Assembly: GCA_002205965.3 (NCBI GenBank)
Contig: NADL03000026.1
Span: 62,001 to 126,000, forward strand
Origin: Kappaphycus alvarezii
Taxonomy: Eukaryota; Rhodophyta; Florideophyceae; Gigartinales; Solieriaceae
Length of the DNA stretch: 64,000 bases
Direction: 5' to 3'
Shown here: positions 32,773 to 45,118 of the stretch, in pieces
How positions within the stretch are numbered: the stretch's first letter is position 1
How the letters are laid out: each line of letters starts with the position of its first letter
Made by a program: the position numbers and the translations under genes
Notes under the pieces: generated by a model
The model's database searches: none
The model's input: the letters and a program-made list of their open reading frames with translations, nothing else
What the model was told of the DNA's origin: nothing

Positions 32773-35480
32773 TTATTGTTCTTGGTCTTCAGGCAAAATA
32801 TGGTTCAGGTACAGTGGGAATAGGTACGGCAATGTCATACTGCTGCTCCATATGTGGTCTTTTGTGGATAATATGAATGACTGAATGGATCTTAAAGTAA
32901 TCGTGGAGATCCAATTGAACAGTATTCTTACCAATGAGCTCCTTTTCCACAAATGGCCTAAAACTTTGCGCCCTAAGCTTTCTCGAATCCTGAGACGTAG
33001 AATACATATCAGTAAACAATAAACGATTGATCTGTAGCTTCGAGCCGACCTTATAATATGGAAGCTTGTATTGCCTGGAATTGAAAGCAGATTAACGGGC
33101 TTTTGCGATTTGTAGGCAAATTTCGCATCCTCAAGAGAAATCTTGAGCTTCACTCGAAATTTGTCCAAACTCTGAAGAGGTATGCTGCTTCTATCGCAAA
33201 ATTCTAATGGCGATTTAGGTGTCCATCCCAGGTCCAGCTCAATCGGTGACATACCCAGCTCATCGATCCCAGCCGAGTTGTGTGGAAATTCTACAGTAGG
33301 TAGCAGTTCATCCAAGTCCTTCTGGTGATACGAGCAATAACAAAGAAGATAGTTCTCGATCATCCTATTCCTAATTTTGAAAAAAATATCTGTTTGAATG
33401 TGTCCGCTATTAGAAATTCTTAGCTTCAAACCACAAAGATTCATCAGCGTCTTCCAAAACTTTGAAATATACTTGCTACACTCCTCTATGGTCATATCGT
33501 GCGGCAACTCGTGTTTCTTAAAGATGCTTGAAAAGAAGTCCTTAGACGTCTCTTCAGCAGTGTCCGATGTTCTTGATTTCAGGAAATGAACTCGAAGAGT
33601 AAGTCGATCAGCCCAAGACATAATTGAATCATGACCGCTCTTCGTCATAATGACACAGTGAAACACACACAAACACAATGAAATCTATGGCTAGTGATCC
33701 CTATCTGCGGTCAGGAAACTCCAACGACATTGGATCTGTCAACTTCTTCTGATTAGAGTCCTTATACTACTGACAAGCAAGACATCCTTCATAGTACCTT
33801 CGACAATCCCGGCTTTTATGTTTCCAATGTAAGTTTTCTAATCTGGACAGTGTCAGTGCAAATTTGAAAATTCAGACGACTTTTTAGTCGTGAACAATTT
33901 GCAAAATATCGGACTCTGACTTTCGCTGCATACACAAAATTCCATTGTAAAACGGCCTGGAACCTTCCTTTCGGAACATCGGCAGAGGTTTCCCAAGTTT
34001 CTGCCCTTTGAACTCAACCAGTGGCGACCCTCTTCCCATAAATTTTACCACTGGACCGACGAACAGCTTTTCATTATACCGAGGAATGATCTGGTATATA
34101 TCAAGGAAGGTATATTAAACGTCATTCAATGAGGTGTAATGATCTCCTCTCACTACAGTGGGAGATCGTGATAAAGCGTCTTCCAAGATGTGAATATTCC
34201 CGGCATTGAGTGTGTTTGGAAATATTCCGAAGTTACCCAGAGTTTCTAACCAATATATCTATTTCCGACGCAGCTTCGGTTTTGTGAAGAATCTCTTAAG
34301 AACCTGGTTGTCACTGAAAATCTCTAAATCTGACCCTTCAGGATAGCATCTGAACCTCCCAGAAAATTAATCAACCCAGAAGCTTTCGGTCATTTGCAGT
34401 GTATTTCGAGTCATAGGGTGAAGGCTTCTTTGAATAGAAAGAAATTACACGAATTTTTCCAGTCTCACCCAAATTTGTCAGAGTTCCACAGACTGCGAGC
34501 AGCGAATCGTCTACATGACCACAAAATGGCATTTAACAATTAGGAGCGACTAAAGTTGAAGCCAAAGTCATTGCTTCCTTTAGTTCTGGAAAGCTTTATC
34601 ACACTATTTATCCTATTTATCTATTCCTCTACCTTTTTCCGCCAGATCTGTGAGAGACACAGCAATTTCGGAGAACTTTAGTATGACGCGACGGAAAAAA
34701 TTGTATTAGACTAAGGAAATTTCTCAACTCCGTCAAAGATGTAGGGTTTGGCCAATTCTTTAAGACTTAGACCTTGTCATTTTTGACACGAATATCGTCC
34801 TTTCCAACGATTAAACACAGGAACGCGAGCTCATACTGAAAAAGGGCATTTCTTCGGGGATATTTACAGCTCATATTCCTTTAGTCACTGCGAAACAATT
34901 TCGAGATTTTCATAATATTCCTCCTTGTTCTTGCTGAAGATTAAAAGATTATCCATGTAAACAACCAAGAAAACAGCTATGCAGTCGTGAAATATCTAGT
35001 TGATTAACTTTTGGAATGTAGCAGGAGCATTGCAAAGTCCCACAGGCATAACAAGTTATTAGAATTGCCCATAACTTGTATTGAAAGCAGAATTTTCGAT
35101 GTCCTCTGATTTCACAGTTATCTGATGAAATCCTCCTTTTAGATCAAGCCTGGAGAAAAATTTCGCATCTCCAAGCCGATTGAATACCATCATGCGATTA
35201 TCACCACTGTTACATTTATTCCCGTTTCTTTTTTGTATTTCAAAAGTCTACATCTGACTTTATGGCGCCGTAAGCATCGGTTCTACATGAATTATTTCCA
35301 ACACTGCCCATTGAGACTACGGTCCAGGGTACCTATTTCCATTGACATAGGGATTTGAAAATGAACCTCTGTCAGTGAAAAACATTGCTCCATAAAATGC
35401 TCTATCTAAATTTAGAGAAGTAGTAGTAGCAGCTTCGAACTTGGATGGGTTCACCTTACGGAACTCCAGTAGAATTTGCA
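32773..35480 (-). mobile_element. Ty3/gypsy retrotransposon pol (RT, RNase H, integrase, chromodomain), degenerate
   Basis: On the minus strand: RT with FFSRLDLKGGFHQITVK (about 35165-35115), YLVMPVGLCNAPATFQKL (about 35060-35010) and VVYMDNLLIFSKNKEE (about 34965-34920; the usual YMDD is YMDN, so catalytically impaired). RNase H and the zinc part of integrase are poorly readable. Integrase core: SKFWKTLMNLCGLKLRIS, SGHIQTDIF, NRMIENYL, DELLPTVEFPHNSAGIDELGMSPIEL (about 33470-33210). The end of pol, in a second frame (33019-32789), reads SFRPFVEKELIGKN and HSVIHIIHKRPHM, a chromodomain-type ending. Stops and frame changes are frequent. The 301-codon frame 32773-33678 is the longest intact part. 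The 3' LTR follows at 32714. Confidence 0.85.
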
Positions 35481-38400
35481 GTTTGAGACCTTAACAGAAC
35501 CGCGCCAACTTTTCCGACTTATACCAGGAATATTGATAGCCAAATCACTGGGATCCGAGACACACCGCCGCACTTACTTTCTGGCGGAGTTTGGAAGCCT
35601 AGGAAAAAGCTCAGGCTCAACTACGAGTTTGAAAACTTCCCACTTCGGTGGGAGAGAGCAAAGGAGACTCGAATACCCCAAGTGCTTGAGCGCCGTCATA
35701 TTGATGAATGAAGCATCTATAGGCTTCATCAGTGGACGCTGTACCCCGTCTGGTGTTATTCTTTGGCAGAATATGATCTATTTAATAAATTCAAGTAGAT
35801 CGAAATAGAGTTTGCAGAATTATTTATCATTCTTCTAATAGAATACGCCCTTTCTTCACCGCAAAAACATTCAACATGGACAATTTTTCCTCAGCAGTGC
35901 CATTTCGTGATCAGCCCTCCGTAATATTATTAGATTCTTTCGCTCGGTTTTGAAGTATGAAGCAAATATCGGCCAGTAATATAAATGAAACAACATGTGC
36001 TGGTCAGAAACAAGCGGTGTTTTTTTCGTTATTCTCATCAACGAAGAGGACTATGCGTCTTAATAGAACTCTAAAGGCTCAATTTTACAAAAAAGTGGGT
36101 TCCGAAACTCTTTGAAGTGTTTGGTTCTGGCATTTTTGGCGTACAAATCGACTCTAATGACGAATTTTTTCAAACAAATCACCTTGTACAGTTTGCACCA
36201 GTTATTCTCAGAAAATTTCCAGCGAAAATTTTTTGGAAACCCTTTATTTTACTCTATTTGTGACTTTTGCAGATGTGTAAACCGATTTGTGGTTTGTTTC
36301 ATAGTTACACCGCTTCAGAGAGATGTAAGTCTTTTATCATAAGTTTAAGAGCGATTCGTGCCTCTAAAAACGAATCATGTATTGGATTTGACTGCAGTGA
36401 CCGCTAATTTACAGGTTTGAACTACTGATAGAGAACTCAACAGAAAGAATCTGGACATGATGAAATTTCAACTCCTGACAGGGGATCCCCCTTATTAAAC
36501 AAGCGTTAGCCTGCAACAATGGACTCCATTATTTATCACTGAAATTATGATCAGAAGTACATCTTAACCTTTAAACGTTGTAAGTAAGTAAAAAATAATT
36601 CTTGAGCAGTTAAAAAATATATTGAAACTCTTGAAAATGAGAAATTTCACTTAGGAATAATCGTCGCCAAATGGAATCAAAAAAGTAAGGAAAGTTTGAT
36701 CTGCAATTCTCATCAATATTATCGGGTTTAAATGATTGTATTCAATGAGTATATCCTAACATTAAGCGCTAAACTGTGGCATAAACGAGCATGAAAATGC
36801 TTTAGTTAATTTAATTTCTTGTGAGTAGAATCTGTTCGCTGTCTGTGTCTGGATTTCCCGGCGCCATGTAGCTGAAATGCCTCAAAAAGCACGCATTGGT
36901 ATTGATTTGGGGAAAAGTTTTGCTCGTGAATGCTTAGAATAGAACATCATTCTCGCTTGATTTATGTTTGATGTAATGAGAATGAGTTTTATTTGGCCTA
37001 AAGAACTCTTCCATAGTGACATCAGTATTTATTTACAATAAAGACTTCAATTTTTAAAACGTTCAATTTAAACGTAAAAATGGATTTCGTATTTCAACAG
37101 TACATCTGAATGAATTATACATATTTTTAAAGATATTGCTCAATTGCCTATTTCATCGCTATGGTATTTTATTTGAAAAGTAAGGACTACATGATAGGAA
37201 AGATTCGCGGGGCCGTATTCAGCTCCTAAAAGCAGGTCAACCGTGACTCAATTTCAATTCCAATTCAAGTAAACTAAAGCCACTCCAATCTGCTCCTACT
37301 AGAATGGTGGAAGGACCTGCACAATGTCATAATAAACACGTTAAAAAGTTCTCTACCTAAACCAACTTCACTTTTTATCGCTACTTTATCTGAATATCAA
37401 TTATTCGGTTATTTTTCTTCCCTCCATTCAGCTCCGAAAGGCTTATTATTAAATTTCTATCTTTCTTTAAAATTAACAATGCAAATGAATCTTCCATTAA
37501 ATCGTCGCAGAACGACTATTCTCGCTTCGAAATCGTCGAGGACAATATTAATGGAACTTATTCCCAGCCTCAAATATCTCTAACTTGCTACATTCTTTCT
37601 ATAGACTGTCAAAAACTCCCGCGGTTGAGCCTATCGCTACCATTTCAGAAACGTCAGCGTTTAGTCGAAGAAAGAAGCCCTTTACTGCTGTGTAGGCCTA
37701 AAATTCCGTCATTTTGCAGTACATTCTGCTTACAGCGTTCACTACCTCTTCTTCCGATACGCTCACTACTCTTTACCAGTATTACTTTGTCTGAAAAATA
37801 AACATTTTCAGTGTCGAAGCACTTTCTCACTTTTCCTGACAGAAATTTCATCCCACAGCCTGAACTACTCTTTATCATAATCAAAGTCGCTGCTCTTCAC
37901 GAATTTTGGGAAGGTGAGATTAATGAAAAGTTTCAGAAAATGTGAAAGCGCTTGCTGTTTTACCTAGAAATTAAACAAAAAAGGTTTATATCGTCTTCTA
38001 CTAAGTTATTTGTTTCAAAAAACTGCCTCTTATTCGAGCAATTCCGCGCCTTCGAAGCAACCGGCTTCTTTTTGGTCCCTATTTGATCTTGAATGACCGA
38101 GAAGATGACGCTCCAACCCTATCTATGCGAGGAGAAATAAGCAACTATATGGTTTTACATTGGAGAAATTACCGTAAATTTGCTGACAAGCTTACGCTAG
38201 AGAATTAGAAAAACAGGATTCTGACGGCTGATTTTTAACGCTTGCAAAAAATTAACACAATTAATTTCTGTACCTACTTATAAAATCATTTAATTCACCA
38301 CACAAATATGTAGATGAAACATACAAAGCCCTGATTACCCTACTGTAACAAACCTAAAGAAATAGGTTTGAGTAAGGTGGCTAAACTATGTGTGTTTTGG

Positions 38401-38990
38401 GGCGTGTCATACTACGTATGCGGCACACGTGTACCAAATCGGAAAACTAAGCTGCTTATAACTCTAAAGTCTTCACTCCTCCCGTCGAGCATCCGCTGCG
38501 GGTTGCGACAGTGGTAGCGTATTCGTCGATTACCTTCGAAGTCGTCGCAGACGGCGATCGAAGCGAGTCGAAGGCTAACGGCACAAACTTCCATCCCATT
38601 ACTTGGGTTGAGAACATTGCTATGATGAGCCACATGCGGCGAATACTGTAGGGCGGCAGCTACACGGTACAGTATACCACACTAGGTTATTTATTCGTGG
38701 ACTTAACCGACAGTGACAGCCCCCTAGCGCGGTCTGTTAGGAGGGTCGTCCAGCTACGCCCAGAAATATTTCTAGGCGCCTCCAAGTATTTTTAAAATAT
38801 TTTAAACTTTCAGAAGTTTGTAAATGGGGATATTTTGCCCGACGATTAGCCAAAGGCTGGATGTTGCCCCACACGATATAAGACCAAACAATGTGTCTCC
38901 ACCCTGACACAGTTAACTGACATGAATTATTTACTGCATCAACACCTCGTGAAGCCCCTTGCTGCGGCACATTCACAACACAGTTCATAT
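35481..38990. other. AT-rich region, no supported gene; may include the gypsy gag/5' end
   Basis: Strongly AT-rich, with short open frames only. If the gypsy element were complete, its protease, gag and 5' LTR should lie here on the minus strand, but I find no second copy of the TGTAGTGCAATGC terminus. From about 38400 GC content rises toward the next gene. Confidence 0.4.
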
Positions 38991-38999
38991 GACCCTACC

Positions 39000-41117
39000 A
39001 CCTACCCACCGGTATACCCCTCGATACGTCGAAGTTAATAATCACCGCGCTTCCTCTCCTACCTTCTCAATTGCACCCCTGCTCCCCTTTTCGACAGGTT
39101 TTTGTTATCATTTCGACACAAAACCTAGCGTCCACGCCCAAAAAAACGTGTCAACCGAGTGACCTTCCACGCTCCGATCCGTATTTACCCGAGGCGCATG
39201 ACCTTGAAACGGCCAGTCTCTACCTGTTGGTCTGTGCTGCTGACCTCGAAGTCTTTGCGCCTGCGGGAAATAACGAGCGCACGATTTAGCTCAGTACTAG
39301 TTTATTCGCTCAGTTTTTCTTCTTTGTTGTTGATGGACGCAGCGAGGGTTTCTCTCACAGCGTCAAGAATGTTTTGACAACGCTTTGATTCGTCGTTTCA
39401 GCAACGTGGAGTGCTCGTCTGCGGAGGAGAAATTGGAGCATATTAGGATGGAAAGAATAGTGAACTACCACGACCTCCCCATTGCAGAGTTCCATGTGAT
39501 GATGTCAACTTTGTTAAAGATCGGGGTGAAGGTAACATTGATCAAGTCATCTTTTTCTGATTTACAGCAAACGAAAGTTTCATTAAGAATAGGATCAAAG
39601 GCATGAAAAGGAGAGCACAGCCGAGACGTGAACAGCAGAAGAGAATTGGACGCGTACTGGAGATCCAACGAGGTGGTAGGGCTATCCGTGTGTATCGTAT
39701 TGATCACTCTCTGCTTTCCACCGGTAGCCTCCCTGATGGCTTTGGCCTTCTTATTTTCCATACTTTTTGCACCTTGGGCTGCCTCTTACTTGCGCAGAGT
39801 ACCAAACCGTGGACAGATTCTATGCGAATTGATTTCACGGTCAGATTTGGAAGCCGCTCTTTGTTGATTGCATTCGCATGGTGGCAAAGGAGTTACTGAG
39901 TTGTGATCCCATGATTATTGATGAAGAACGGATCAAGATTGGAGCCCCGCCAGGACCCAGAAACACGTTAGTGTGGTTTTTGCCTTCCATCGTAGAGGAG
40001 CTTTTGTCATTTTGCGACGCGTTAAGGGAACTTGTTTGGCCGTCTGACTCGTACATTTCCGTCGTAGACCTGAACATATTTGCGGAAAGCATTGAGAAGG
40101 AAGGCGAGTTAGAACAGGGAGGCGGTATTTGGAAGCAGTTCAGAGAAGATGCGAAGTTTTTTGAGGTGTCTATTAGCAAAGGTTTCCTCTTCTCGATCCG
40201 AACCATTGTGCGTCGCTTAAAGATTTAGCTGGCGGAGGATTTACGCCTCACTAATTTGGAACAGGAAAGTGGCGAGCTGCTTAGGCAGCAGCGAGAAGGT
40301 GGTGACATCCCGTTACTGCATTCTGAATTGAAAGGGAAGGCCAAGAGCATGTCTTGGAAGAAGGCGTACGCGGGTATACAGAGAAGGGTCGAGATTACTG
40401 CCAGCTACGAGGACATGCGGCGTTAGCGAGGAATATTGGTCAATAATTGACAAGTTTGCCACGTGAGTACTTGGCGTTTACTGTGTGAAGATAGAAAAAC
40501 TGAGAGTTCAGGTGGATATGAATGTTAGGGACGATGACTCGAATGACGGGGAGGCACTGACGGAGATCGAGGAGGCCACGGTGAAAGTATATCTCACTCT
40601 AGACAAAGTGATTAAGCTTTATTGCAGAGTCTTGGGAGACTTCCTTGTCCCAATAACAATGTACTTAATGTCCGGATTGCTGCATCTAGACAAGGTGGAG
40701 GCGGCGACACGTCAATTTCCAAGTGCGATATATTCTTCCGCATATTTTGTTTAGAAGGCTTACGCAATTAAAAGTGCACCCGTAAATATATCGGCCAAAG
40801 CACTGAAGAAAACGCGATGCCTACCGGTGGCAACATCGGAGTCGTTGACCAAGCTCCTGATGGAAACGAATCACCAGCCGCCCGGGAAAATCTTTCTAGG
40901 ATGCGTTTGTAGAGTAGAACGAGGACGACAGAAGGCGAGGAGGAGAAGGGCGCAGTGGAGGACGGTGAAGATGATGGAGGAGTGACAAGGACACGGATAT
41001 AACTCCAACTGACGAAGAAGGGTGTGACGGTGAGACGGACGAAGAGGAGGAGAAAGATGAGGAAAAGAATCAATAGGATAACGAGGTTGCGGAAGCTGAT
41101 GCAGAGGAGGCCAAGTA
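39000..41117 (+). CDS. Unrecognised gene with two hydrophobic segments and acidic tail (frameshifted)
   Basis: No family recognised. Open pieces in the same orientation: 39159-39289 (YLPEAHDLETASLYLLVCAAD), 39385-39606 (SSAEEKLEHIRMERIVNYHD), 39628-39867 with the hydrophobic GLSVCIVLITLCFPPVASL and ALAFLFSILFAPWAASYL, probably two membrane helices, then 39878-40228 (KIGAPPGPRNTLVWFLPSIV, FCDALRELVWPSD), 40485-40754 (ALTEIEEATVKVYLTLDKVI) and a very acidic end (GEEEKGAVEDGEDDGG and DEEEEKDEEKNQ) up to about 41117. The pieces do not overlap much, join by frame changes, and the region shows the C-rich start (38990-39120) and G-rich end typical of genes here. It could be one membrane protein or two adjacent genes. 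Boundaries are approximate. Confidence 0.4.
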
Positions 41118-41682
41118 GTGTAAACCGGCAGTGTTTTTTGGGGGTACTTTGCAATGGTTTGGTTCACACCCAAGGAACCCCCACATAGATGGGAGGCGAG
41201 GGAAGAGCGGTGAAGTTGTCGAGATTGTCGGAGAGGAGGTTCGGAGTGGATGTTGACCGCTGCCTGTGAGCAAGTCCAGTTGAATTAAAGTTGTGATTTG
41301 TTTTCTGTTGTTGCCAAGTATTTCTGTCACCCAACAGACACATATCACCTATTGTCGATGCATCGAACGCATCGATTCATACAGACTGTGTCGATGCATC
41401 TACATATACCTCCTGTGTCGCCGACCGACACATACCGCCTATATCGATGCATCGACTCTACACGTATGTCCGTACTTCAACACAAGTAGATGTGCCGATA
41501 CCGTAACAAAACACTCTACACTTGTGTTCATACGGGATGCAGTGCCGCTTGTTCCTGTGTATGGCAGTCGACACATGCTCTTGGGTCGCTTGCACAACAC
41601 ATATCTCTTGTGTCGCCGCCACAACACATATTCTAGTCAGGTACAGTTTCCACTTCGTCACATCAAATGGTTGATAAACTCA
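41118..41682. other. Spacer with TGTGTCG/CGACACA motifs
   Basis: Contains the first of two blocks of GACACAT/TGTGTCG motifs (listed separately). The 41293-41883 open frame reads through this repeat and is probably not coding in its first part. Confidence 0.45.
41330..41650. repeat. Degenerate block of GACACATA / TGTGTCG motifs
   Basis: Repeated GACACAT (for example near 41337, 41426, 41568) and TGTGTCG on the same strand (near 41388, 41412, 41607), interspersed with CGATGCATCGA palindromes (41357-41455). The motifs are imperfectly palindromic and irregularly spaced. Confidence 0.6.
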
Positions 41683-42404
41683 ATGGCTGCCACACAAATA
41701 AATTGGCTGTATCATGGTGTGGAGTTCCCCGGATTCCTACACTGGGTAATTGTCCCGTACTTCCCGCTCATGCAAAGTCCACCAGTACCCTTACATCGTC
41801 TCATCGCCTCCCGTCCTAATGAAGTCTCAAGCAGGTACCTCTTAGAAAGATCCGCTCTCCAATCAGATGGACAGCGCCTTTAAGAATTATTAATAACTCA
41901 ACTCACTGCCCGCCTCTGTCTCTCGAAATATGAGGGTACTGCGTCTATATCTTTTTCGAAGGTTAAATAAACGAAAGGCTTATTCTGATGACTCAGTTCG
42001 ATCCGAAAGATACATCAGCAAGGGAATGGAAGCTAATAGCAAAAGGCATTTTTATAAGGGGAGACCGCATGATTGCAGTATACGAGTCCAATTTGGCTGT
42101 CCAGAAAAGGAAAAAGAAGCTAGGAAAGAGTACCTGGAAAGGACTCTTTCAAAGGAGTGGAGGGTTCGCGCATACTGCCCGTGATGATTTCGGAGATGTC
42201 GTATGTGGGAACTGTAGGTGGCTTGACTCCACGACCGTAAAAATTGCGGGGCCGTGCACCTTAACATGTGCGTATTGCTCCCGCCCTCTCCATAACACAT
42301 GCGTCCATGCCTATATTGACTCCAAAACTTGGGAATCAGAAGATATCGTGAATATCACCAATGTGTACTGCATGAACTGCTTACCGGAGTATAGTGATGA
42401 ATAG
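41683..42404 (+). CDS. PHD-finger protein; C-terminal 138 codons intact
   Basis: The frame from ATG 41988 to the stop at 42402-42404 is unbroken. It begins with a basic region (REWKLIAKGIFIRG, VQKRKKKLGKSTWKGLFQR) and contains CGNC, CAYC, H in RPLHNTC and CMNC: C-x2-C-x17-C-x2-C-x4-H-x2-C-x23-C-x2-C, the spacing of a C4HC3 PHD finger, which usually binds histone H3 tails. A further frame (41683-41883, MAATQINWLYHGVEFPG) may form the N-terminal part, joined by an intron or frameshift; that part is uncertain. The gene is convergent with the minus-strand gene ending at 42458, 53 bp away. It is one of few uninterrupted frames here. It could belong to the host or to a mobile element. Confidence 0.6.
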
Positions 42405-42457
42405 TAGTCTTATTCAATGAAATGTTATGTTTGCGACGTTCCGGCCCTCTTCCGCGC

Positions 42458-43560
42458 TCATACTGTATTCCTCAATTTGTTTCTCGGTATTTTTTCAGGG
42501 TAGTAAGTGTCCACAAGCTCCCGTTCTCCAAACCGTTCATAATCTTCGGCGATAAGTTTTCGCTCATGGTATTTGGATTTCATTAAAGTCGTTCTGGCCT
42601 TCTCTGGCCAGTATTTCAACGTTGAAACAAGATTGAGAGCCCTGCAACCCTCTCTCCAGTGCTCGATAACCTGACGCCAGTTATTAACCCGCGGTATAAA
42701 TGTACATTTGAAGCAAGATCTGCATCTCATGATTCATTCCCGACGGTTACAATAGAAGGGCCGCGTACCACATTACCGACCGGTCCTCCCCCTCTATGTA
42801 CCAGTAAGCGGTGCCAACGGATGAGATAACGAGGGCGCGGTTTTAGGCGGGTCGAGCAGACAGGAAATAAGGGACAAAATGATGCCACGAGGGCCACAAA
42901 TGACAATGTGACTTTACGAGTATTTTCCAAACGGCGAAAATGGCGACGTGATTGCGTGAAAGTTGGCGCAGGGTGATAAATAGCGACGTGATAGTGCGGG
43001 AGCTGGCATGTGGGCGACACTTCAAGTCTGGATGATTTGTTTATTGGCAAGGGTGTGACTAATATGGGCTTGATGGTGCGGGTGGTAGTACGACTGGCAC
43101 GATAGGGGCGTCAGGGTTTGGGTAAGGCCGGAGGAGCGATTTGGAAGTATCGGAAGAGCGCAGGGATTAATGCGGCCAGAAATCAGGAAGGGATGGGAAC
43201 AGGTTCGGGTTCGGATTCGGGTAGGGATGATGGTCTGCGGGTGTGGATGACGGGAGTGGCGAGCTGGTGCGGATGAAGATCGGATGGTTTGAGTGGCGAG
43301 TAACACGGATGTCAGGAACGGGGGGGTTTGGGAGCGGTGGGAGCGATGACGACGTTGCCGGAAAACACAATCGGATGGTGGTGACCAGTGGATATGATCG
43401 CAGGCGGAGCGATGACAACGGTGGGGAGCGAGCGTATTATGGAGGCGGAGGGGCGATGACGACCGGGAGCAGCGGATGGGAATGATGAAGAAGGGGAAGA
43501 GCTGATGGTGGTTAGGACGTGGATGGAGAGGGTAATGAGGTCGAGAGGGGGCCATTCGGG
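42458..43560 (-). CDS. Unrecognised gene, well-formed C-terminal 90 codons
   Basis: The 3' part (42730-42458) is open and looks like real protein: CRSCFKC, NNWRQVIEHWREGCRALN, TLKYWPEKARTTLMKSKYHE, RFGERELVDTYYPEKIP. The 5' part (43560-42730) is only open in pieces and is rich in Pro, Ser, His and Arg. On its coding strand the region is C-rich at the start (43560-43080) and G-rich toward the end, as in other genes here, which suggests one gene. No family recognised. The Cys pattern CRSCFKC may be a metal site. Convergent with the PHD gene. Confidence 0.4.
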
Positions 43561-43589
43561 TAGTTTTCATAAAATACAGCCACTTTTCA

Positions 43590-44115
43590 AATATGTATCG
43601 CAATACCGACATACCTGTGTCTCTAATGCGACACAGAAGAATCGTCCCTGTACTTTGTAATGCTTTAATTAGTATTTTGTCTCGCCCCTCTAACACATTT
43701 GATGTAGGTTGAGATAACAAAAAAATAGAGATCCACTATCGTAATTGTTTTAGGCCGCCGACACACACACATGTGTCGTGTAGGTGAAACAGGTTCAATT
43801 TCACATTCCTCCGCTTTGGATCTATGTCTCTCTTGTAACGCAGTCCTCATCTTACTTTTCGTACTAGCGATACAAAGTTCGCAATGTTAATCTTCTTGGG
43901 GTATTTTTGTCACCCCATTGACACATGTATCTCATCACGAACTTCGTCCATGGCCATATGTGTCATTCCGTAGACACATGTGTCGATGAGGTGACACAAA
44001 TCTGCAGCTTTGCCAATCAAGGCTTCCCCTTCAGCCTGAATTCATCCTCTGCTGAGGTTGATGTGGACATCATCTTTCGAAGTGTGTCGTGCAATCGACA
44101 CAGGTCCTCGGCCTC
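43590..44115. repeat. Second block of TGTGTCG / CGACACA motifs
   Basis: CGACACACACACATGTGTCG (43758-43777) is a near-palindrome; further copies lie at 43917-43930, 43957-44000 (ACACATGTGTCG followed by GACACA) and 44084-44101. The block has the same motif family as 41330-41650; together the two bracket the PHD gene and its convergent neighbour. Confidence 0.65.
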
Positions 44116-44735
44116 AACATAACTTAATCGAATGGATGAACTAGGGGATGGCATTGATCCAGAGCATCAGTGAACTAACTACATGGAGTTGTTTAGAGCC
44201 GTTGGACACTATTCTATTCTCGTCCCCGGTTCCCTCAGAACTAAAATTCCATACAAACCGTCTAGAAAAGGTTGTCGAAAACCAAAGTGTTTTCATTTCG
44301 TCATCTTACTTTACGATAGTTGCTTTATGAAGGGTTTCCAATAACTCTACTGACTTCTAAATAGTCTTATACATGGCAATAAATATGCAGGAAATATTCT
44401 ACTACTTTAAACCAAGCTAATTCATAAATAGTACATGAATACAGAACATGGTTCTGGTATTTTCGTCTGCAGTTGCGACTCCTCATTGCTAAGACTCTGT
44501 TGTCTATTCCTCATTTTACCCGCCTTAGTCCTATTACGTGATGCGCTGCTGCCCTCACACAGTCACTGTCCGCACTACTCCCTTCACATCTTAAATTGTA
44601 CCCTGTCTATTGCTCTTTCCAATGTTTTAGAAATTCTGCATCACGATTTTCTGCTACAGAGGTCTTTTGTCCTATCCTACAGGCTCTATTACCATACAGT
44701 GCACGAAAAATTAGAGCGTCGCCCTTTTGAAATGA

Positions 44736-44783
44736 TATGTGAAAGCGCTATAGATAATGCATTATCTATAGCGCTTTCACATA
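44736..44783. repeat. Perfect 48-bp palindrome
   Basis: The two 24-base arms, TATGTGAAAGCGCTATAGAT plus AATG and its exact reverse complement, meet without a spacer at 44759/44760. I checked all 24 base pairs; position 44735/44784 breaks the symmetry. Such a structure extrudes as a cruciform. Confidence 0.95.
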
Positions 44784-45118
44784 AATTAAAGACTTACTTG
44801 GTTAGCTATTGGAAGGGATGGATAGCGAGGGGACGGGAGCGGAGATGATTAATAAACTGTTTATTTCATTGGTTCCTGACATTTATTCAATTTTTGTGAA
44901 CCGGCGCAAACGCATATTCCGACGAAGACCGCCCTGGTGGTATCGAATATGCTGCTTTTATATTCTCAGATATGATCCGCTCTCTAACCGCCCTCAACCA
45001 ACCATGTCTCGGACTTTTTTTGAAACCCTTAAAAAATAGCGTCCCCTTGTTCGCGCGCTCCGCACGAAGGTACACGGGGCTTGTAAATATTTATTTTTAT
45101 GGAGCCGGCCATAATACG

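Noticed and set aside
35476-35808. 110-codon plus-strand frame as a gene
   Set aside because: It overlaps the start of the gypsy pol region in antisense and has no domain or skew support.
40768-41348. Minus-strand frames rich in Leu, Ser and Pro
   Set aside because: Antisense of the acidic C-terminal tail of the 39-41.1 kb gene.
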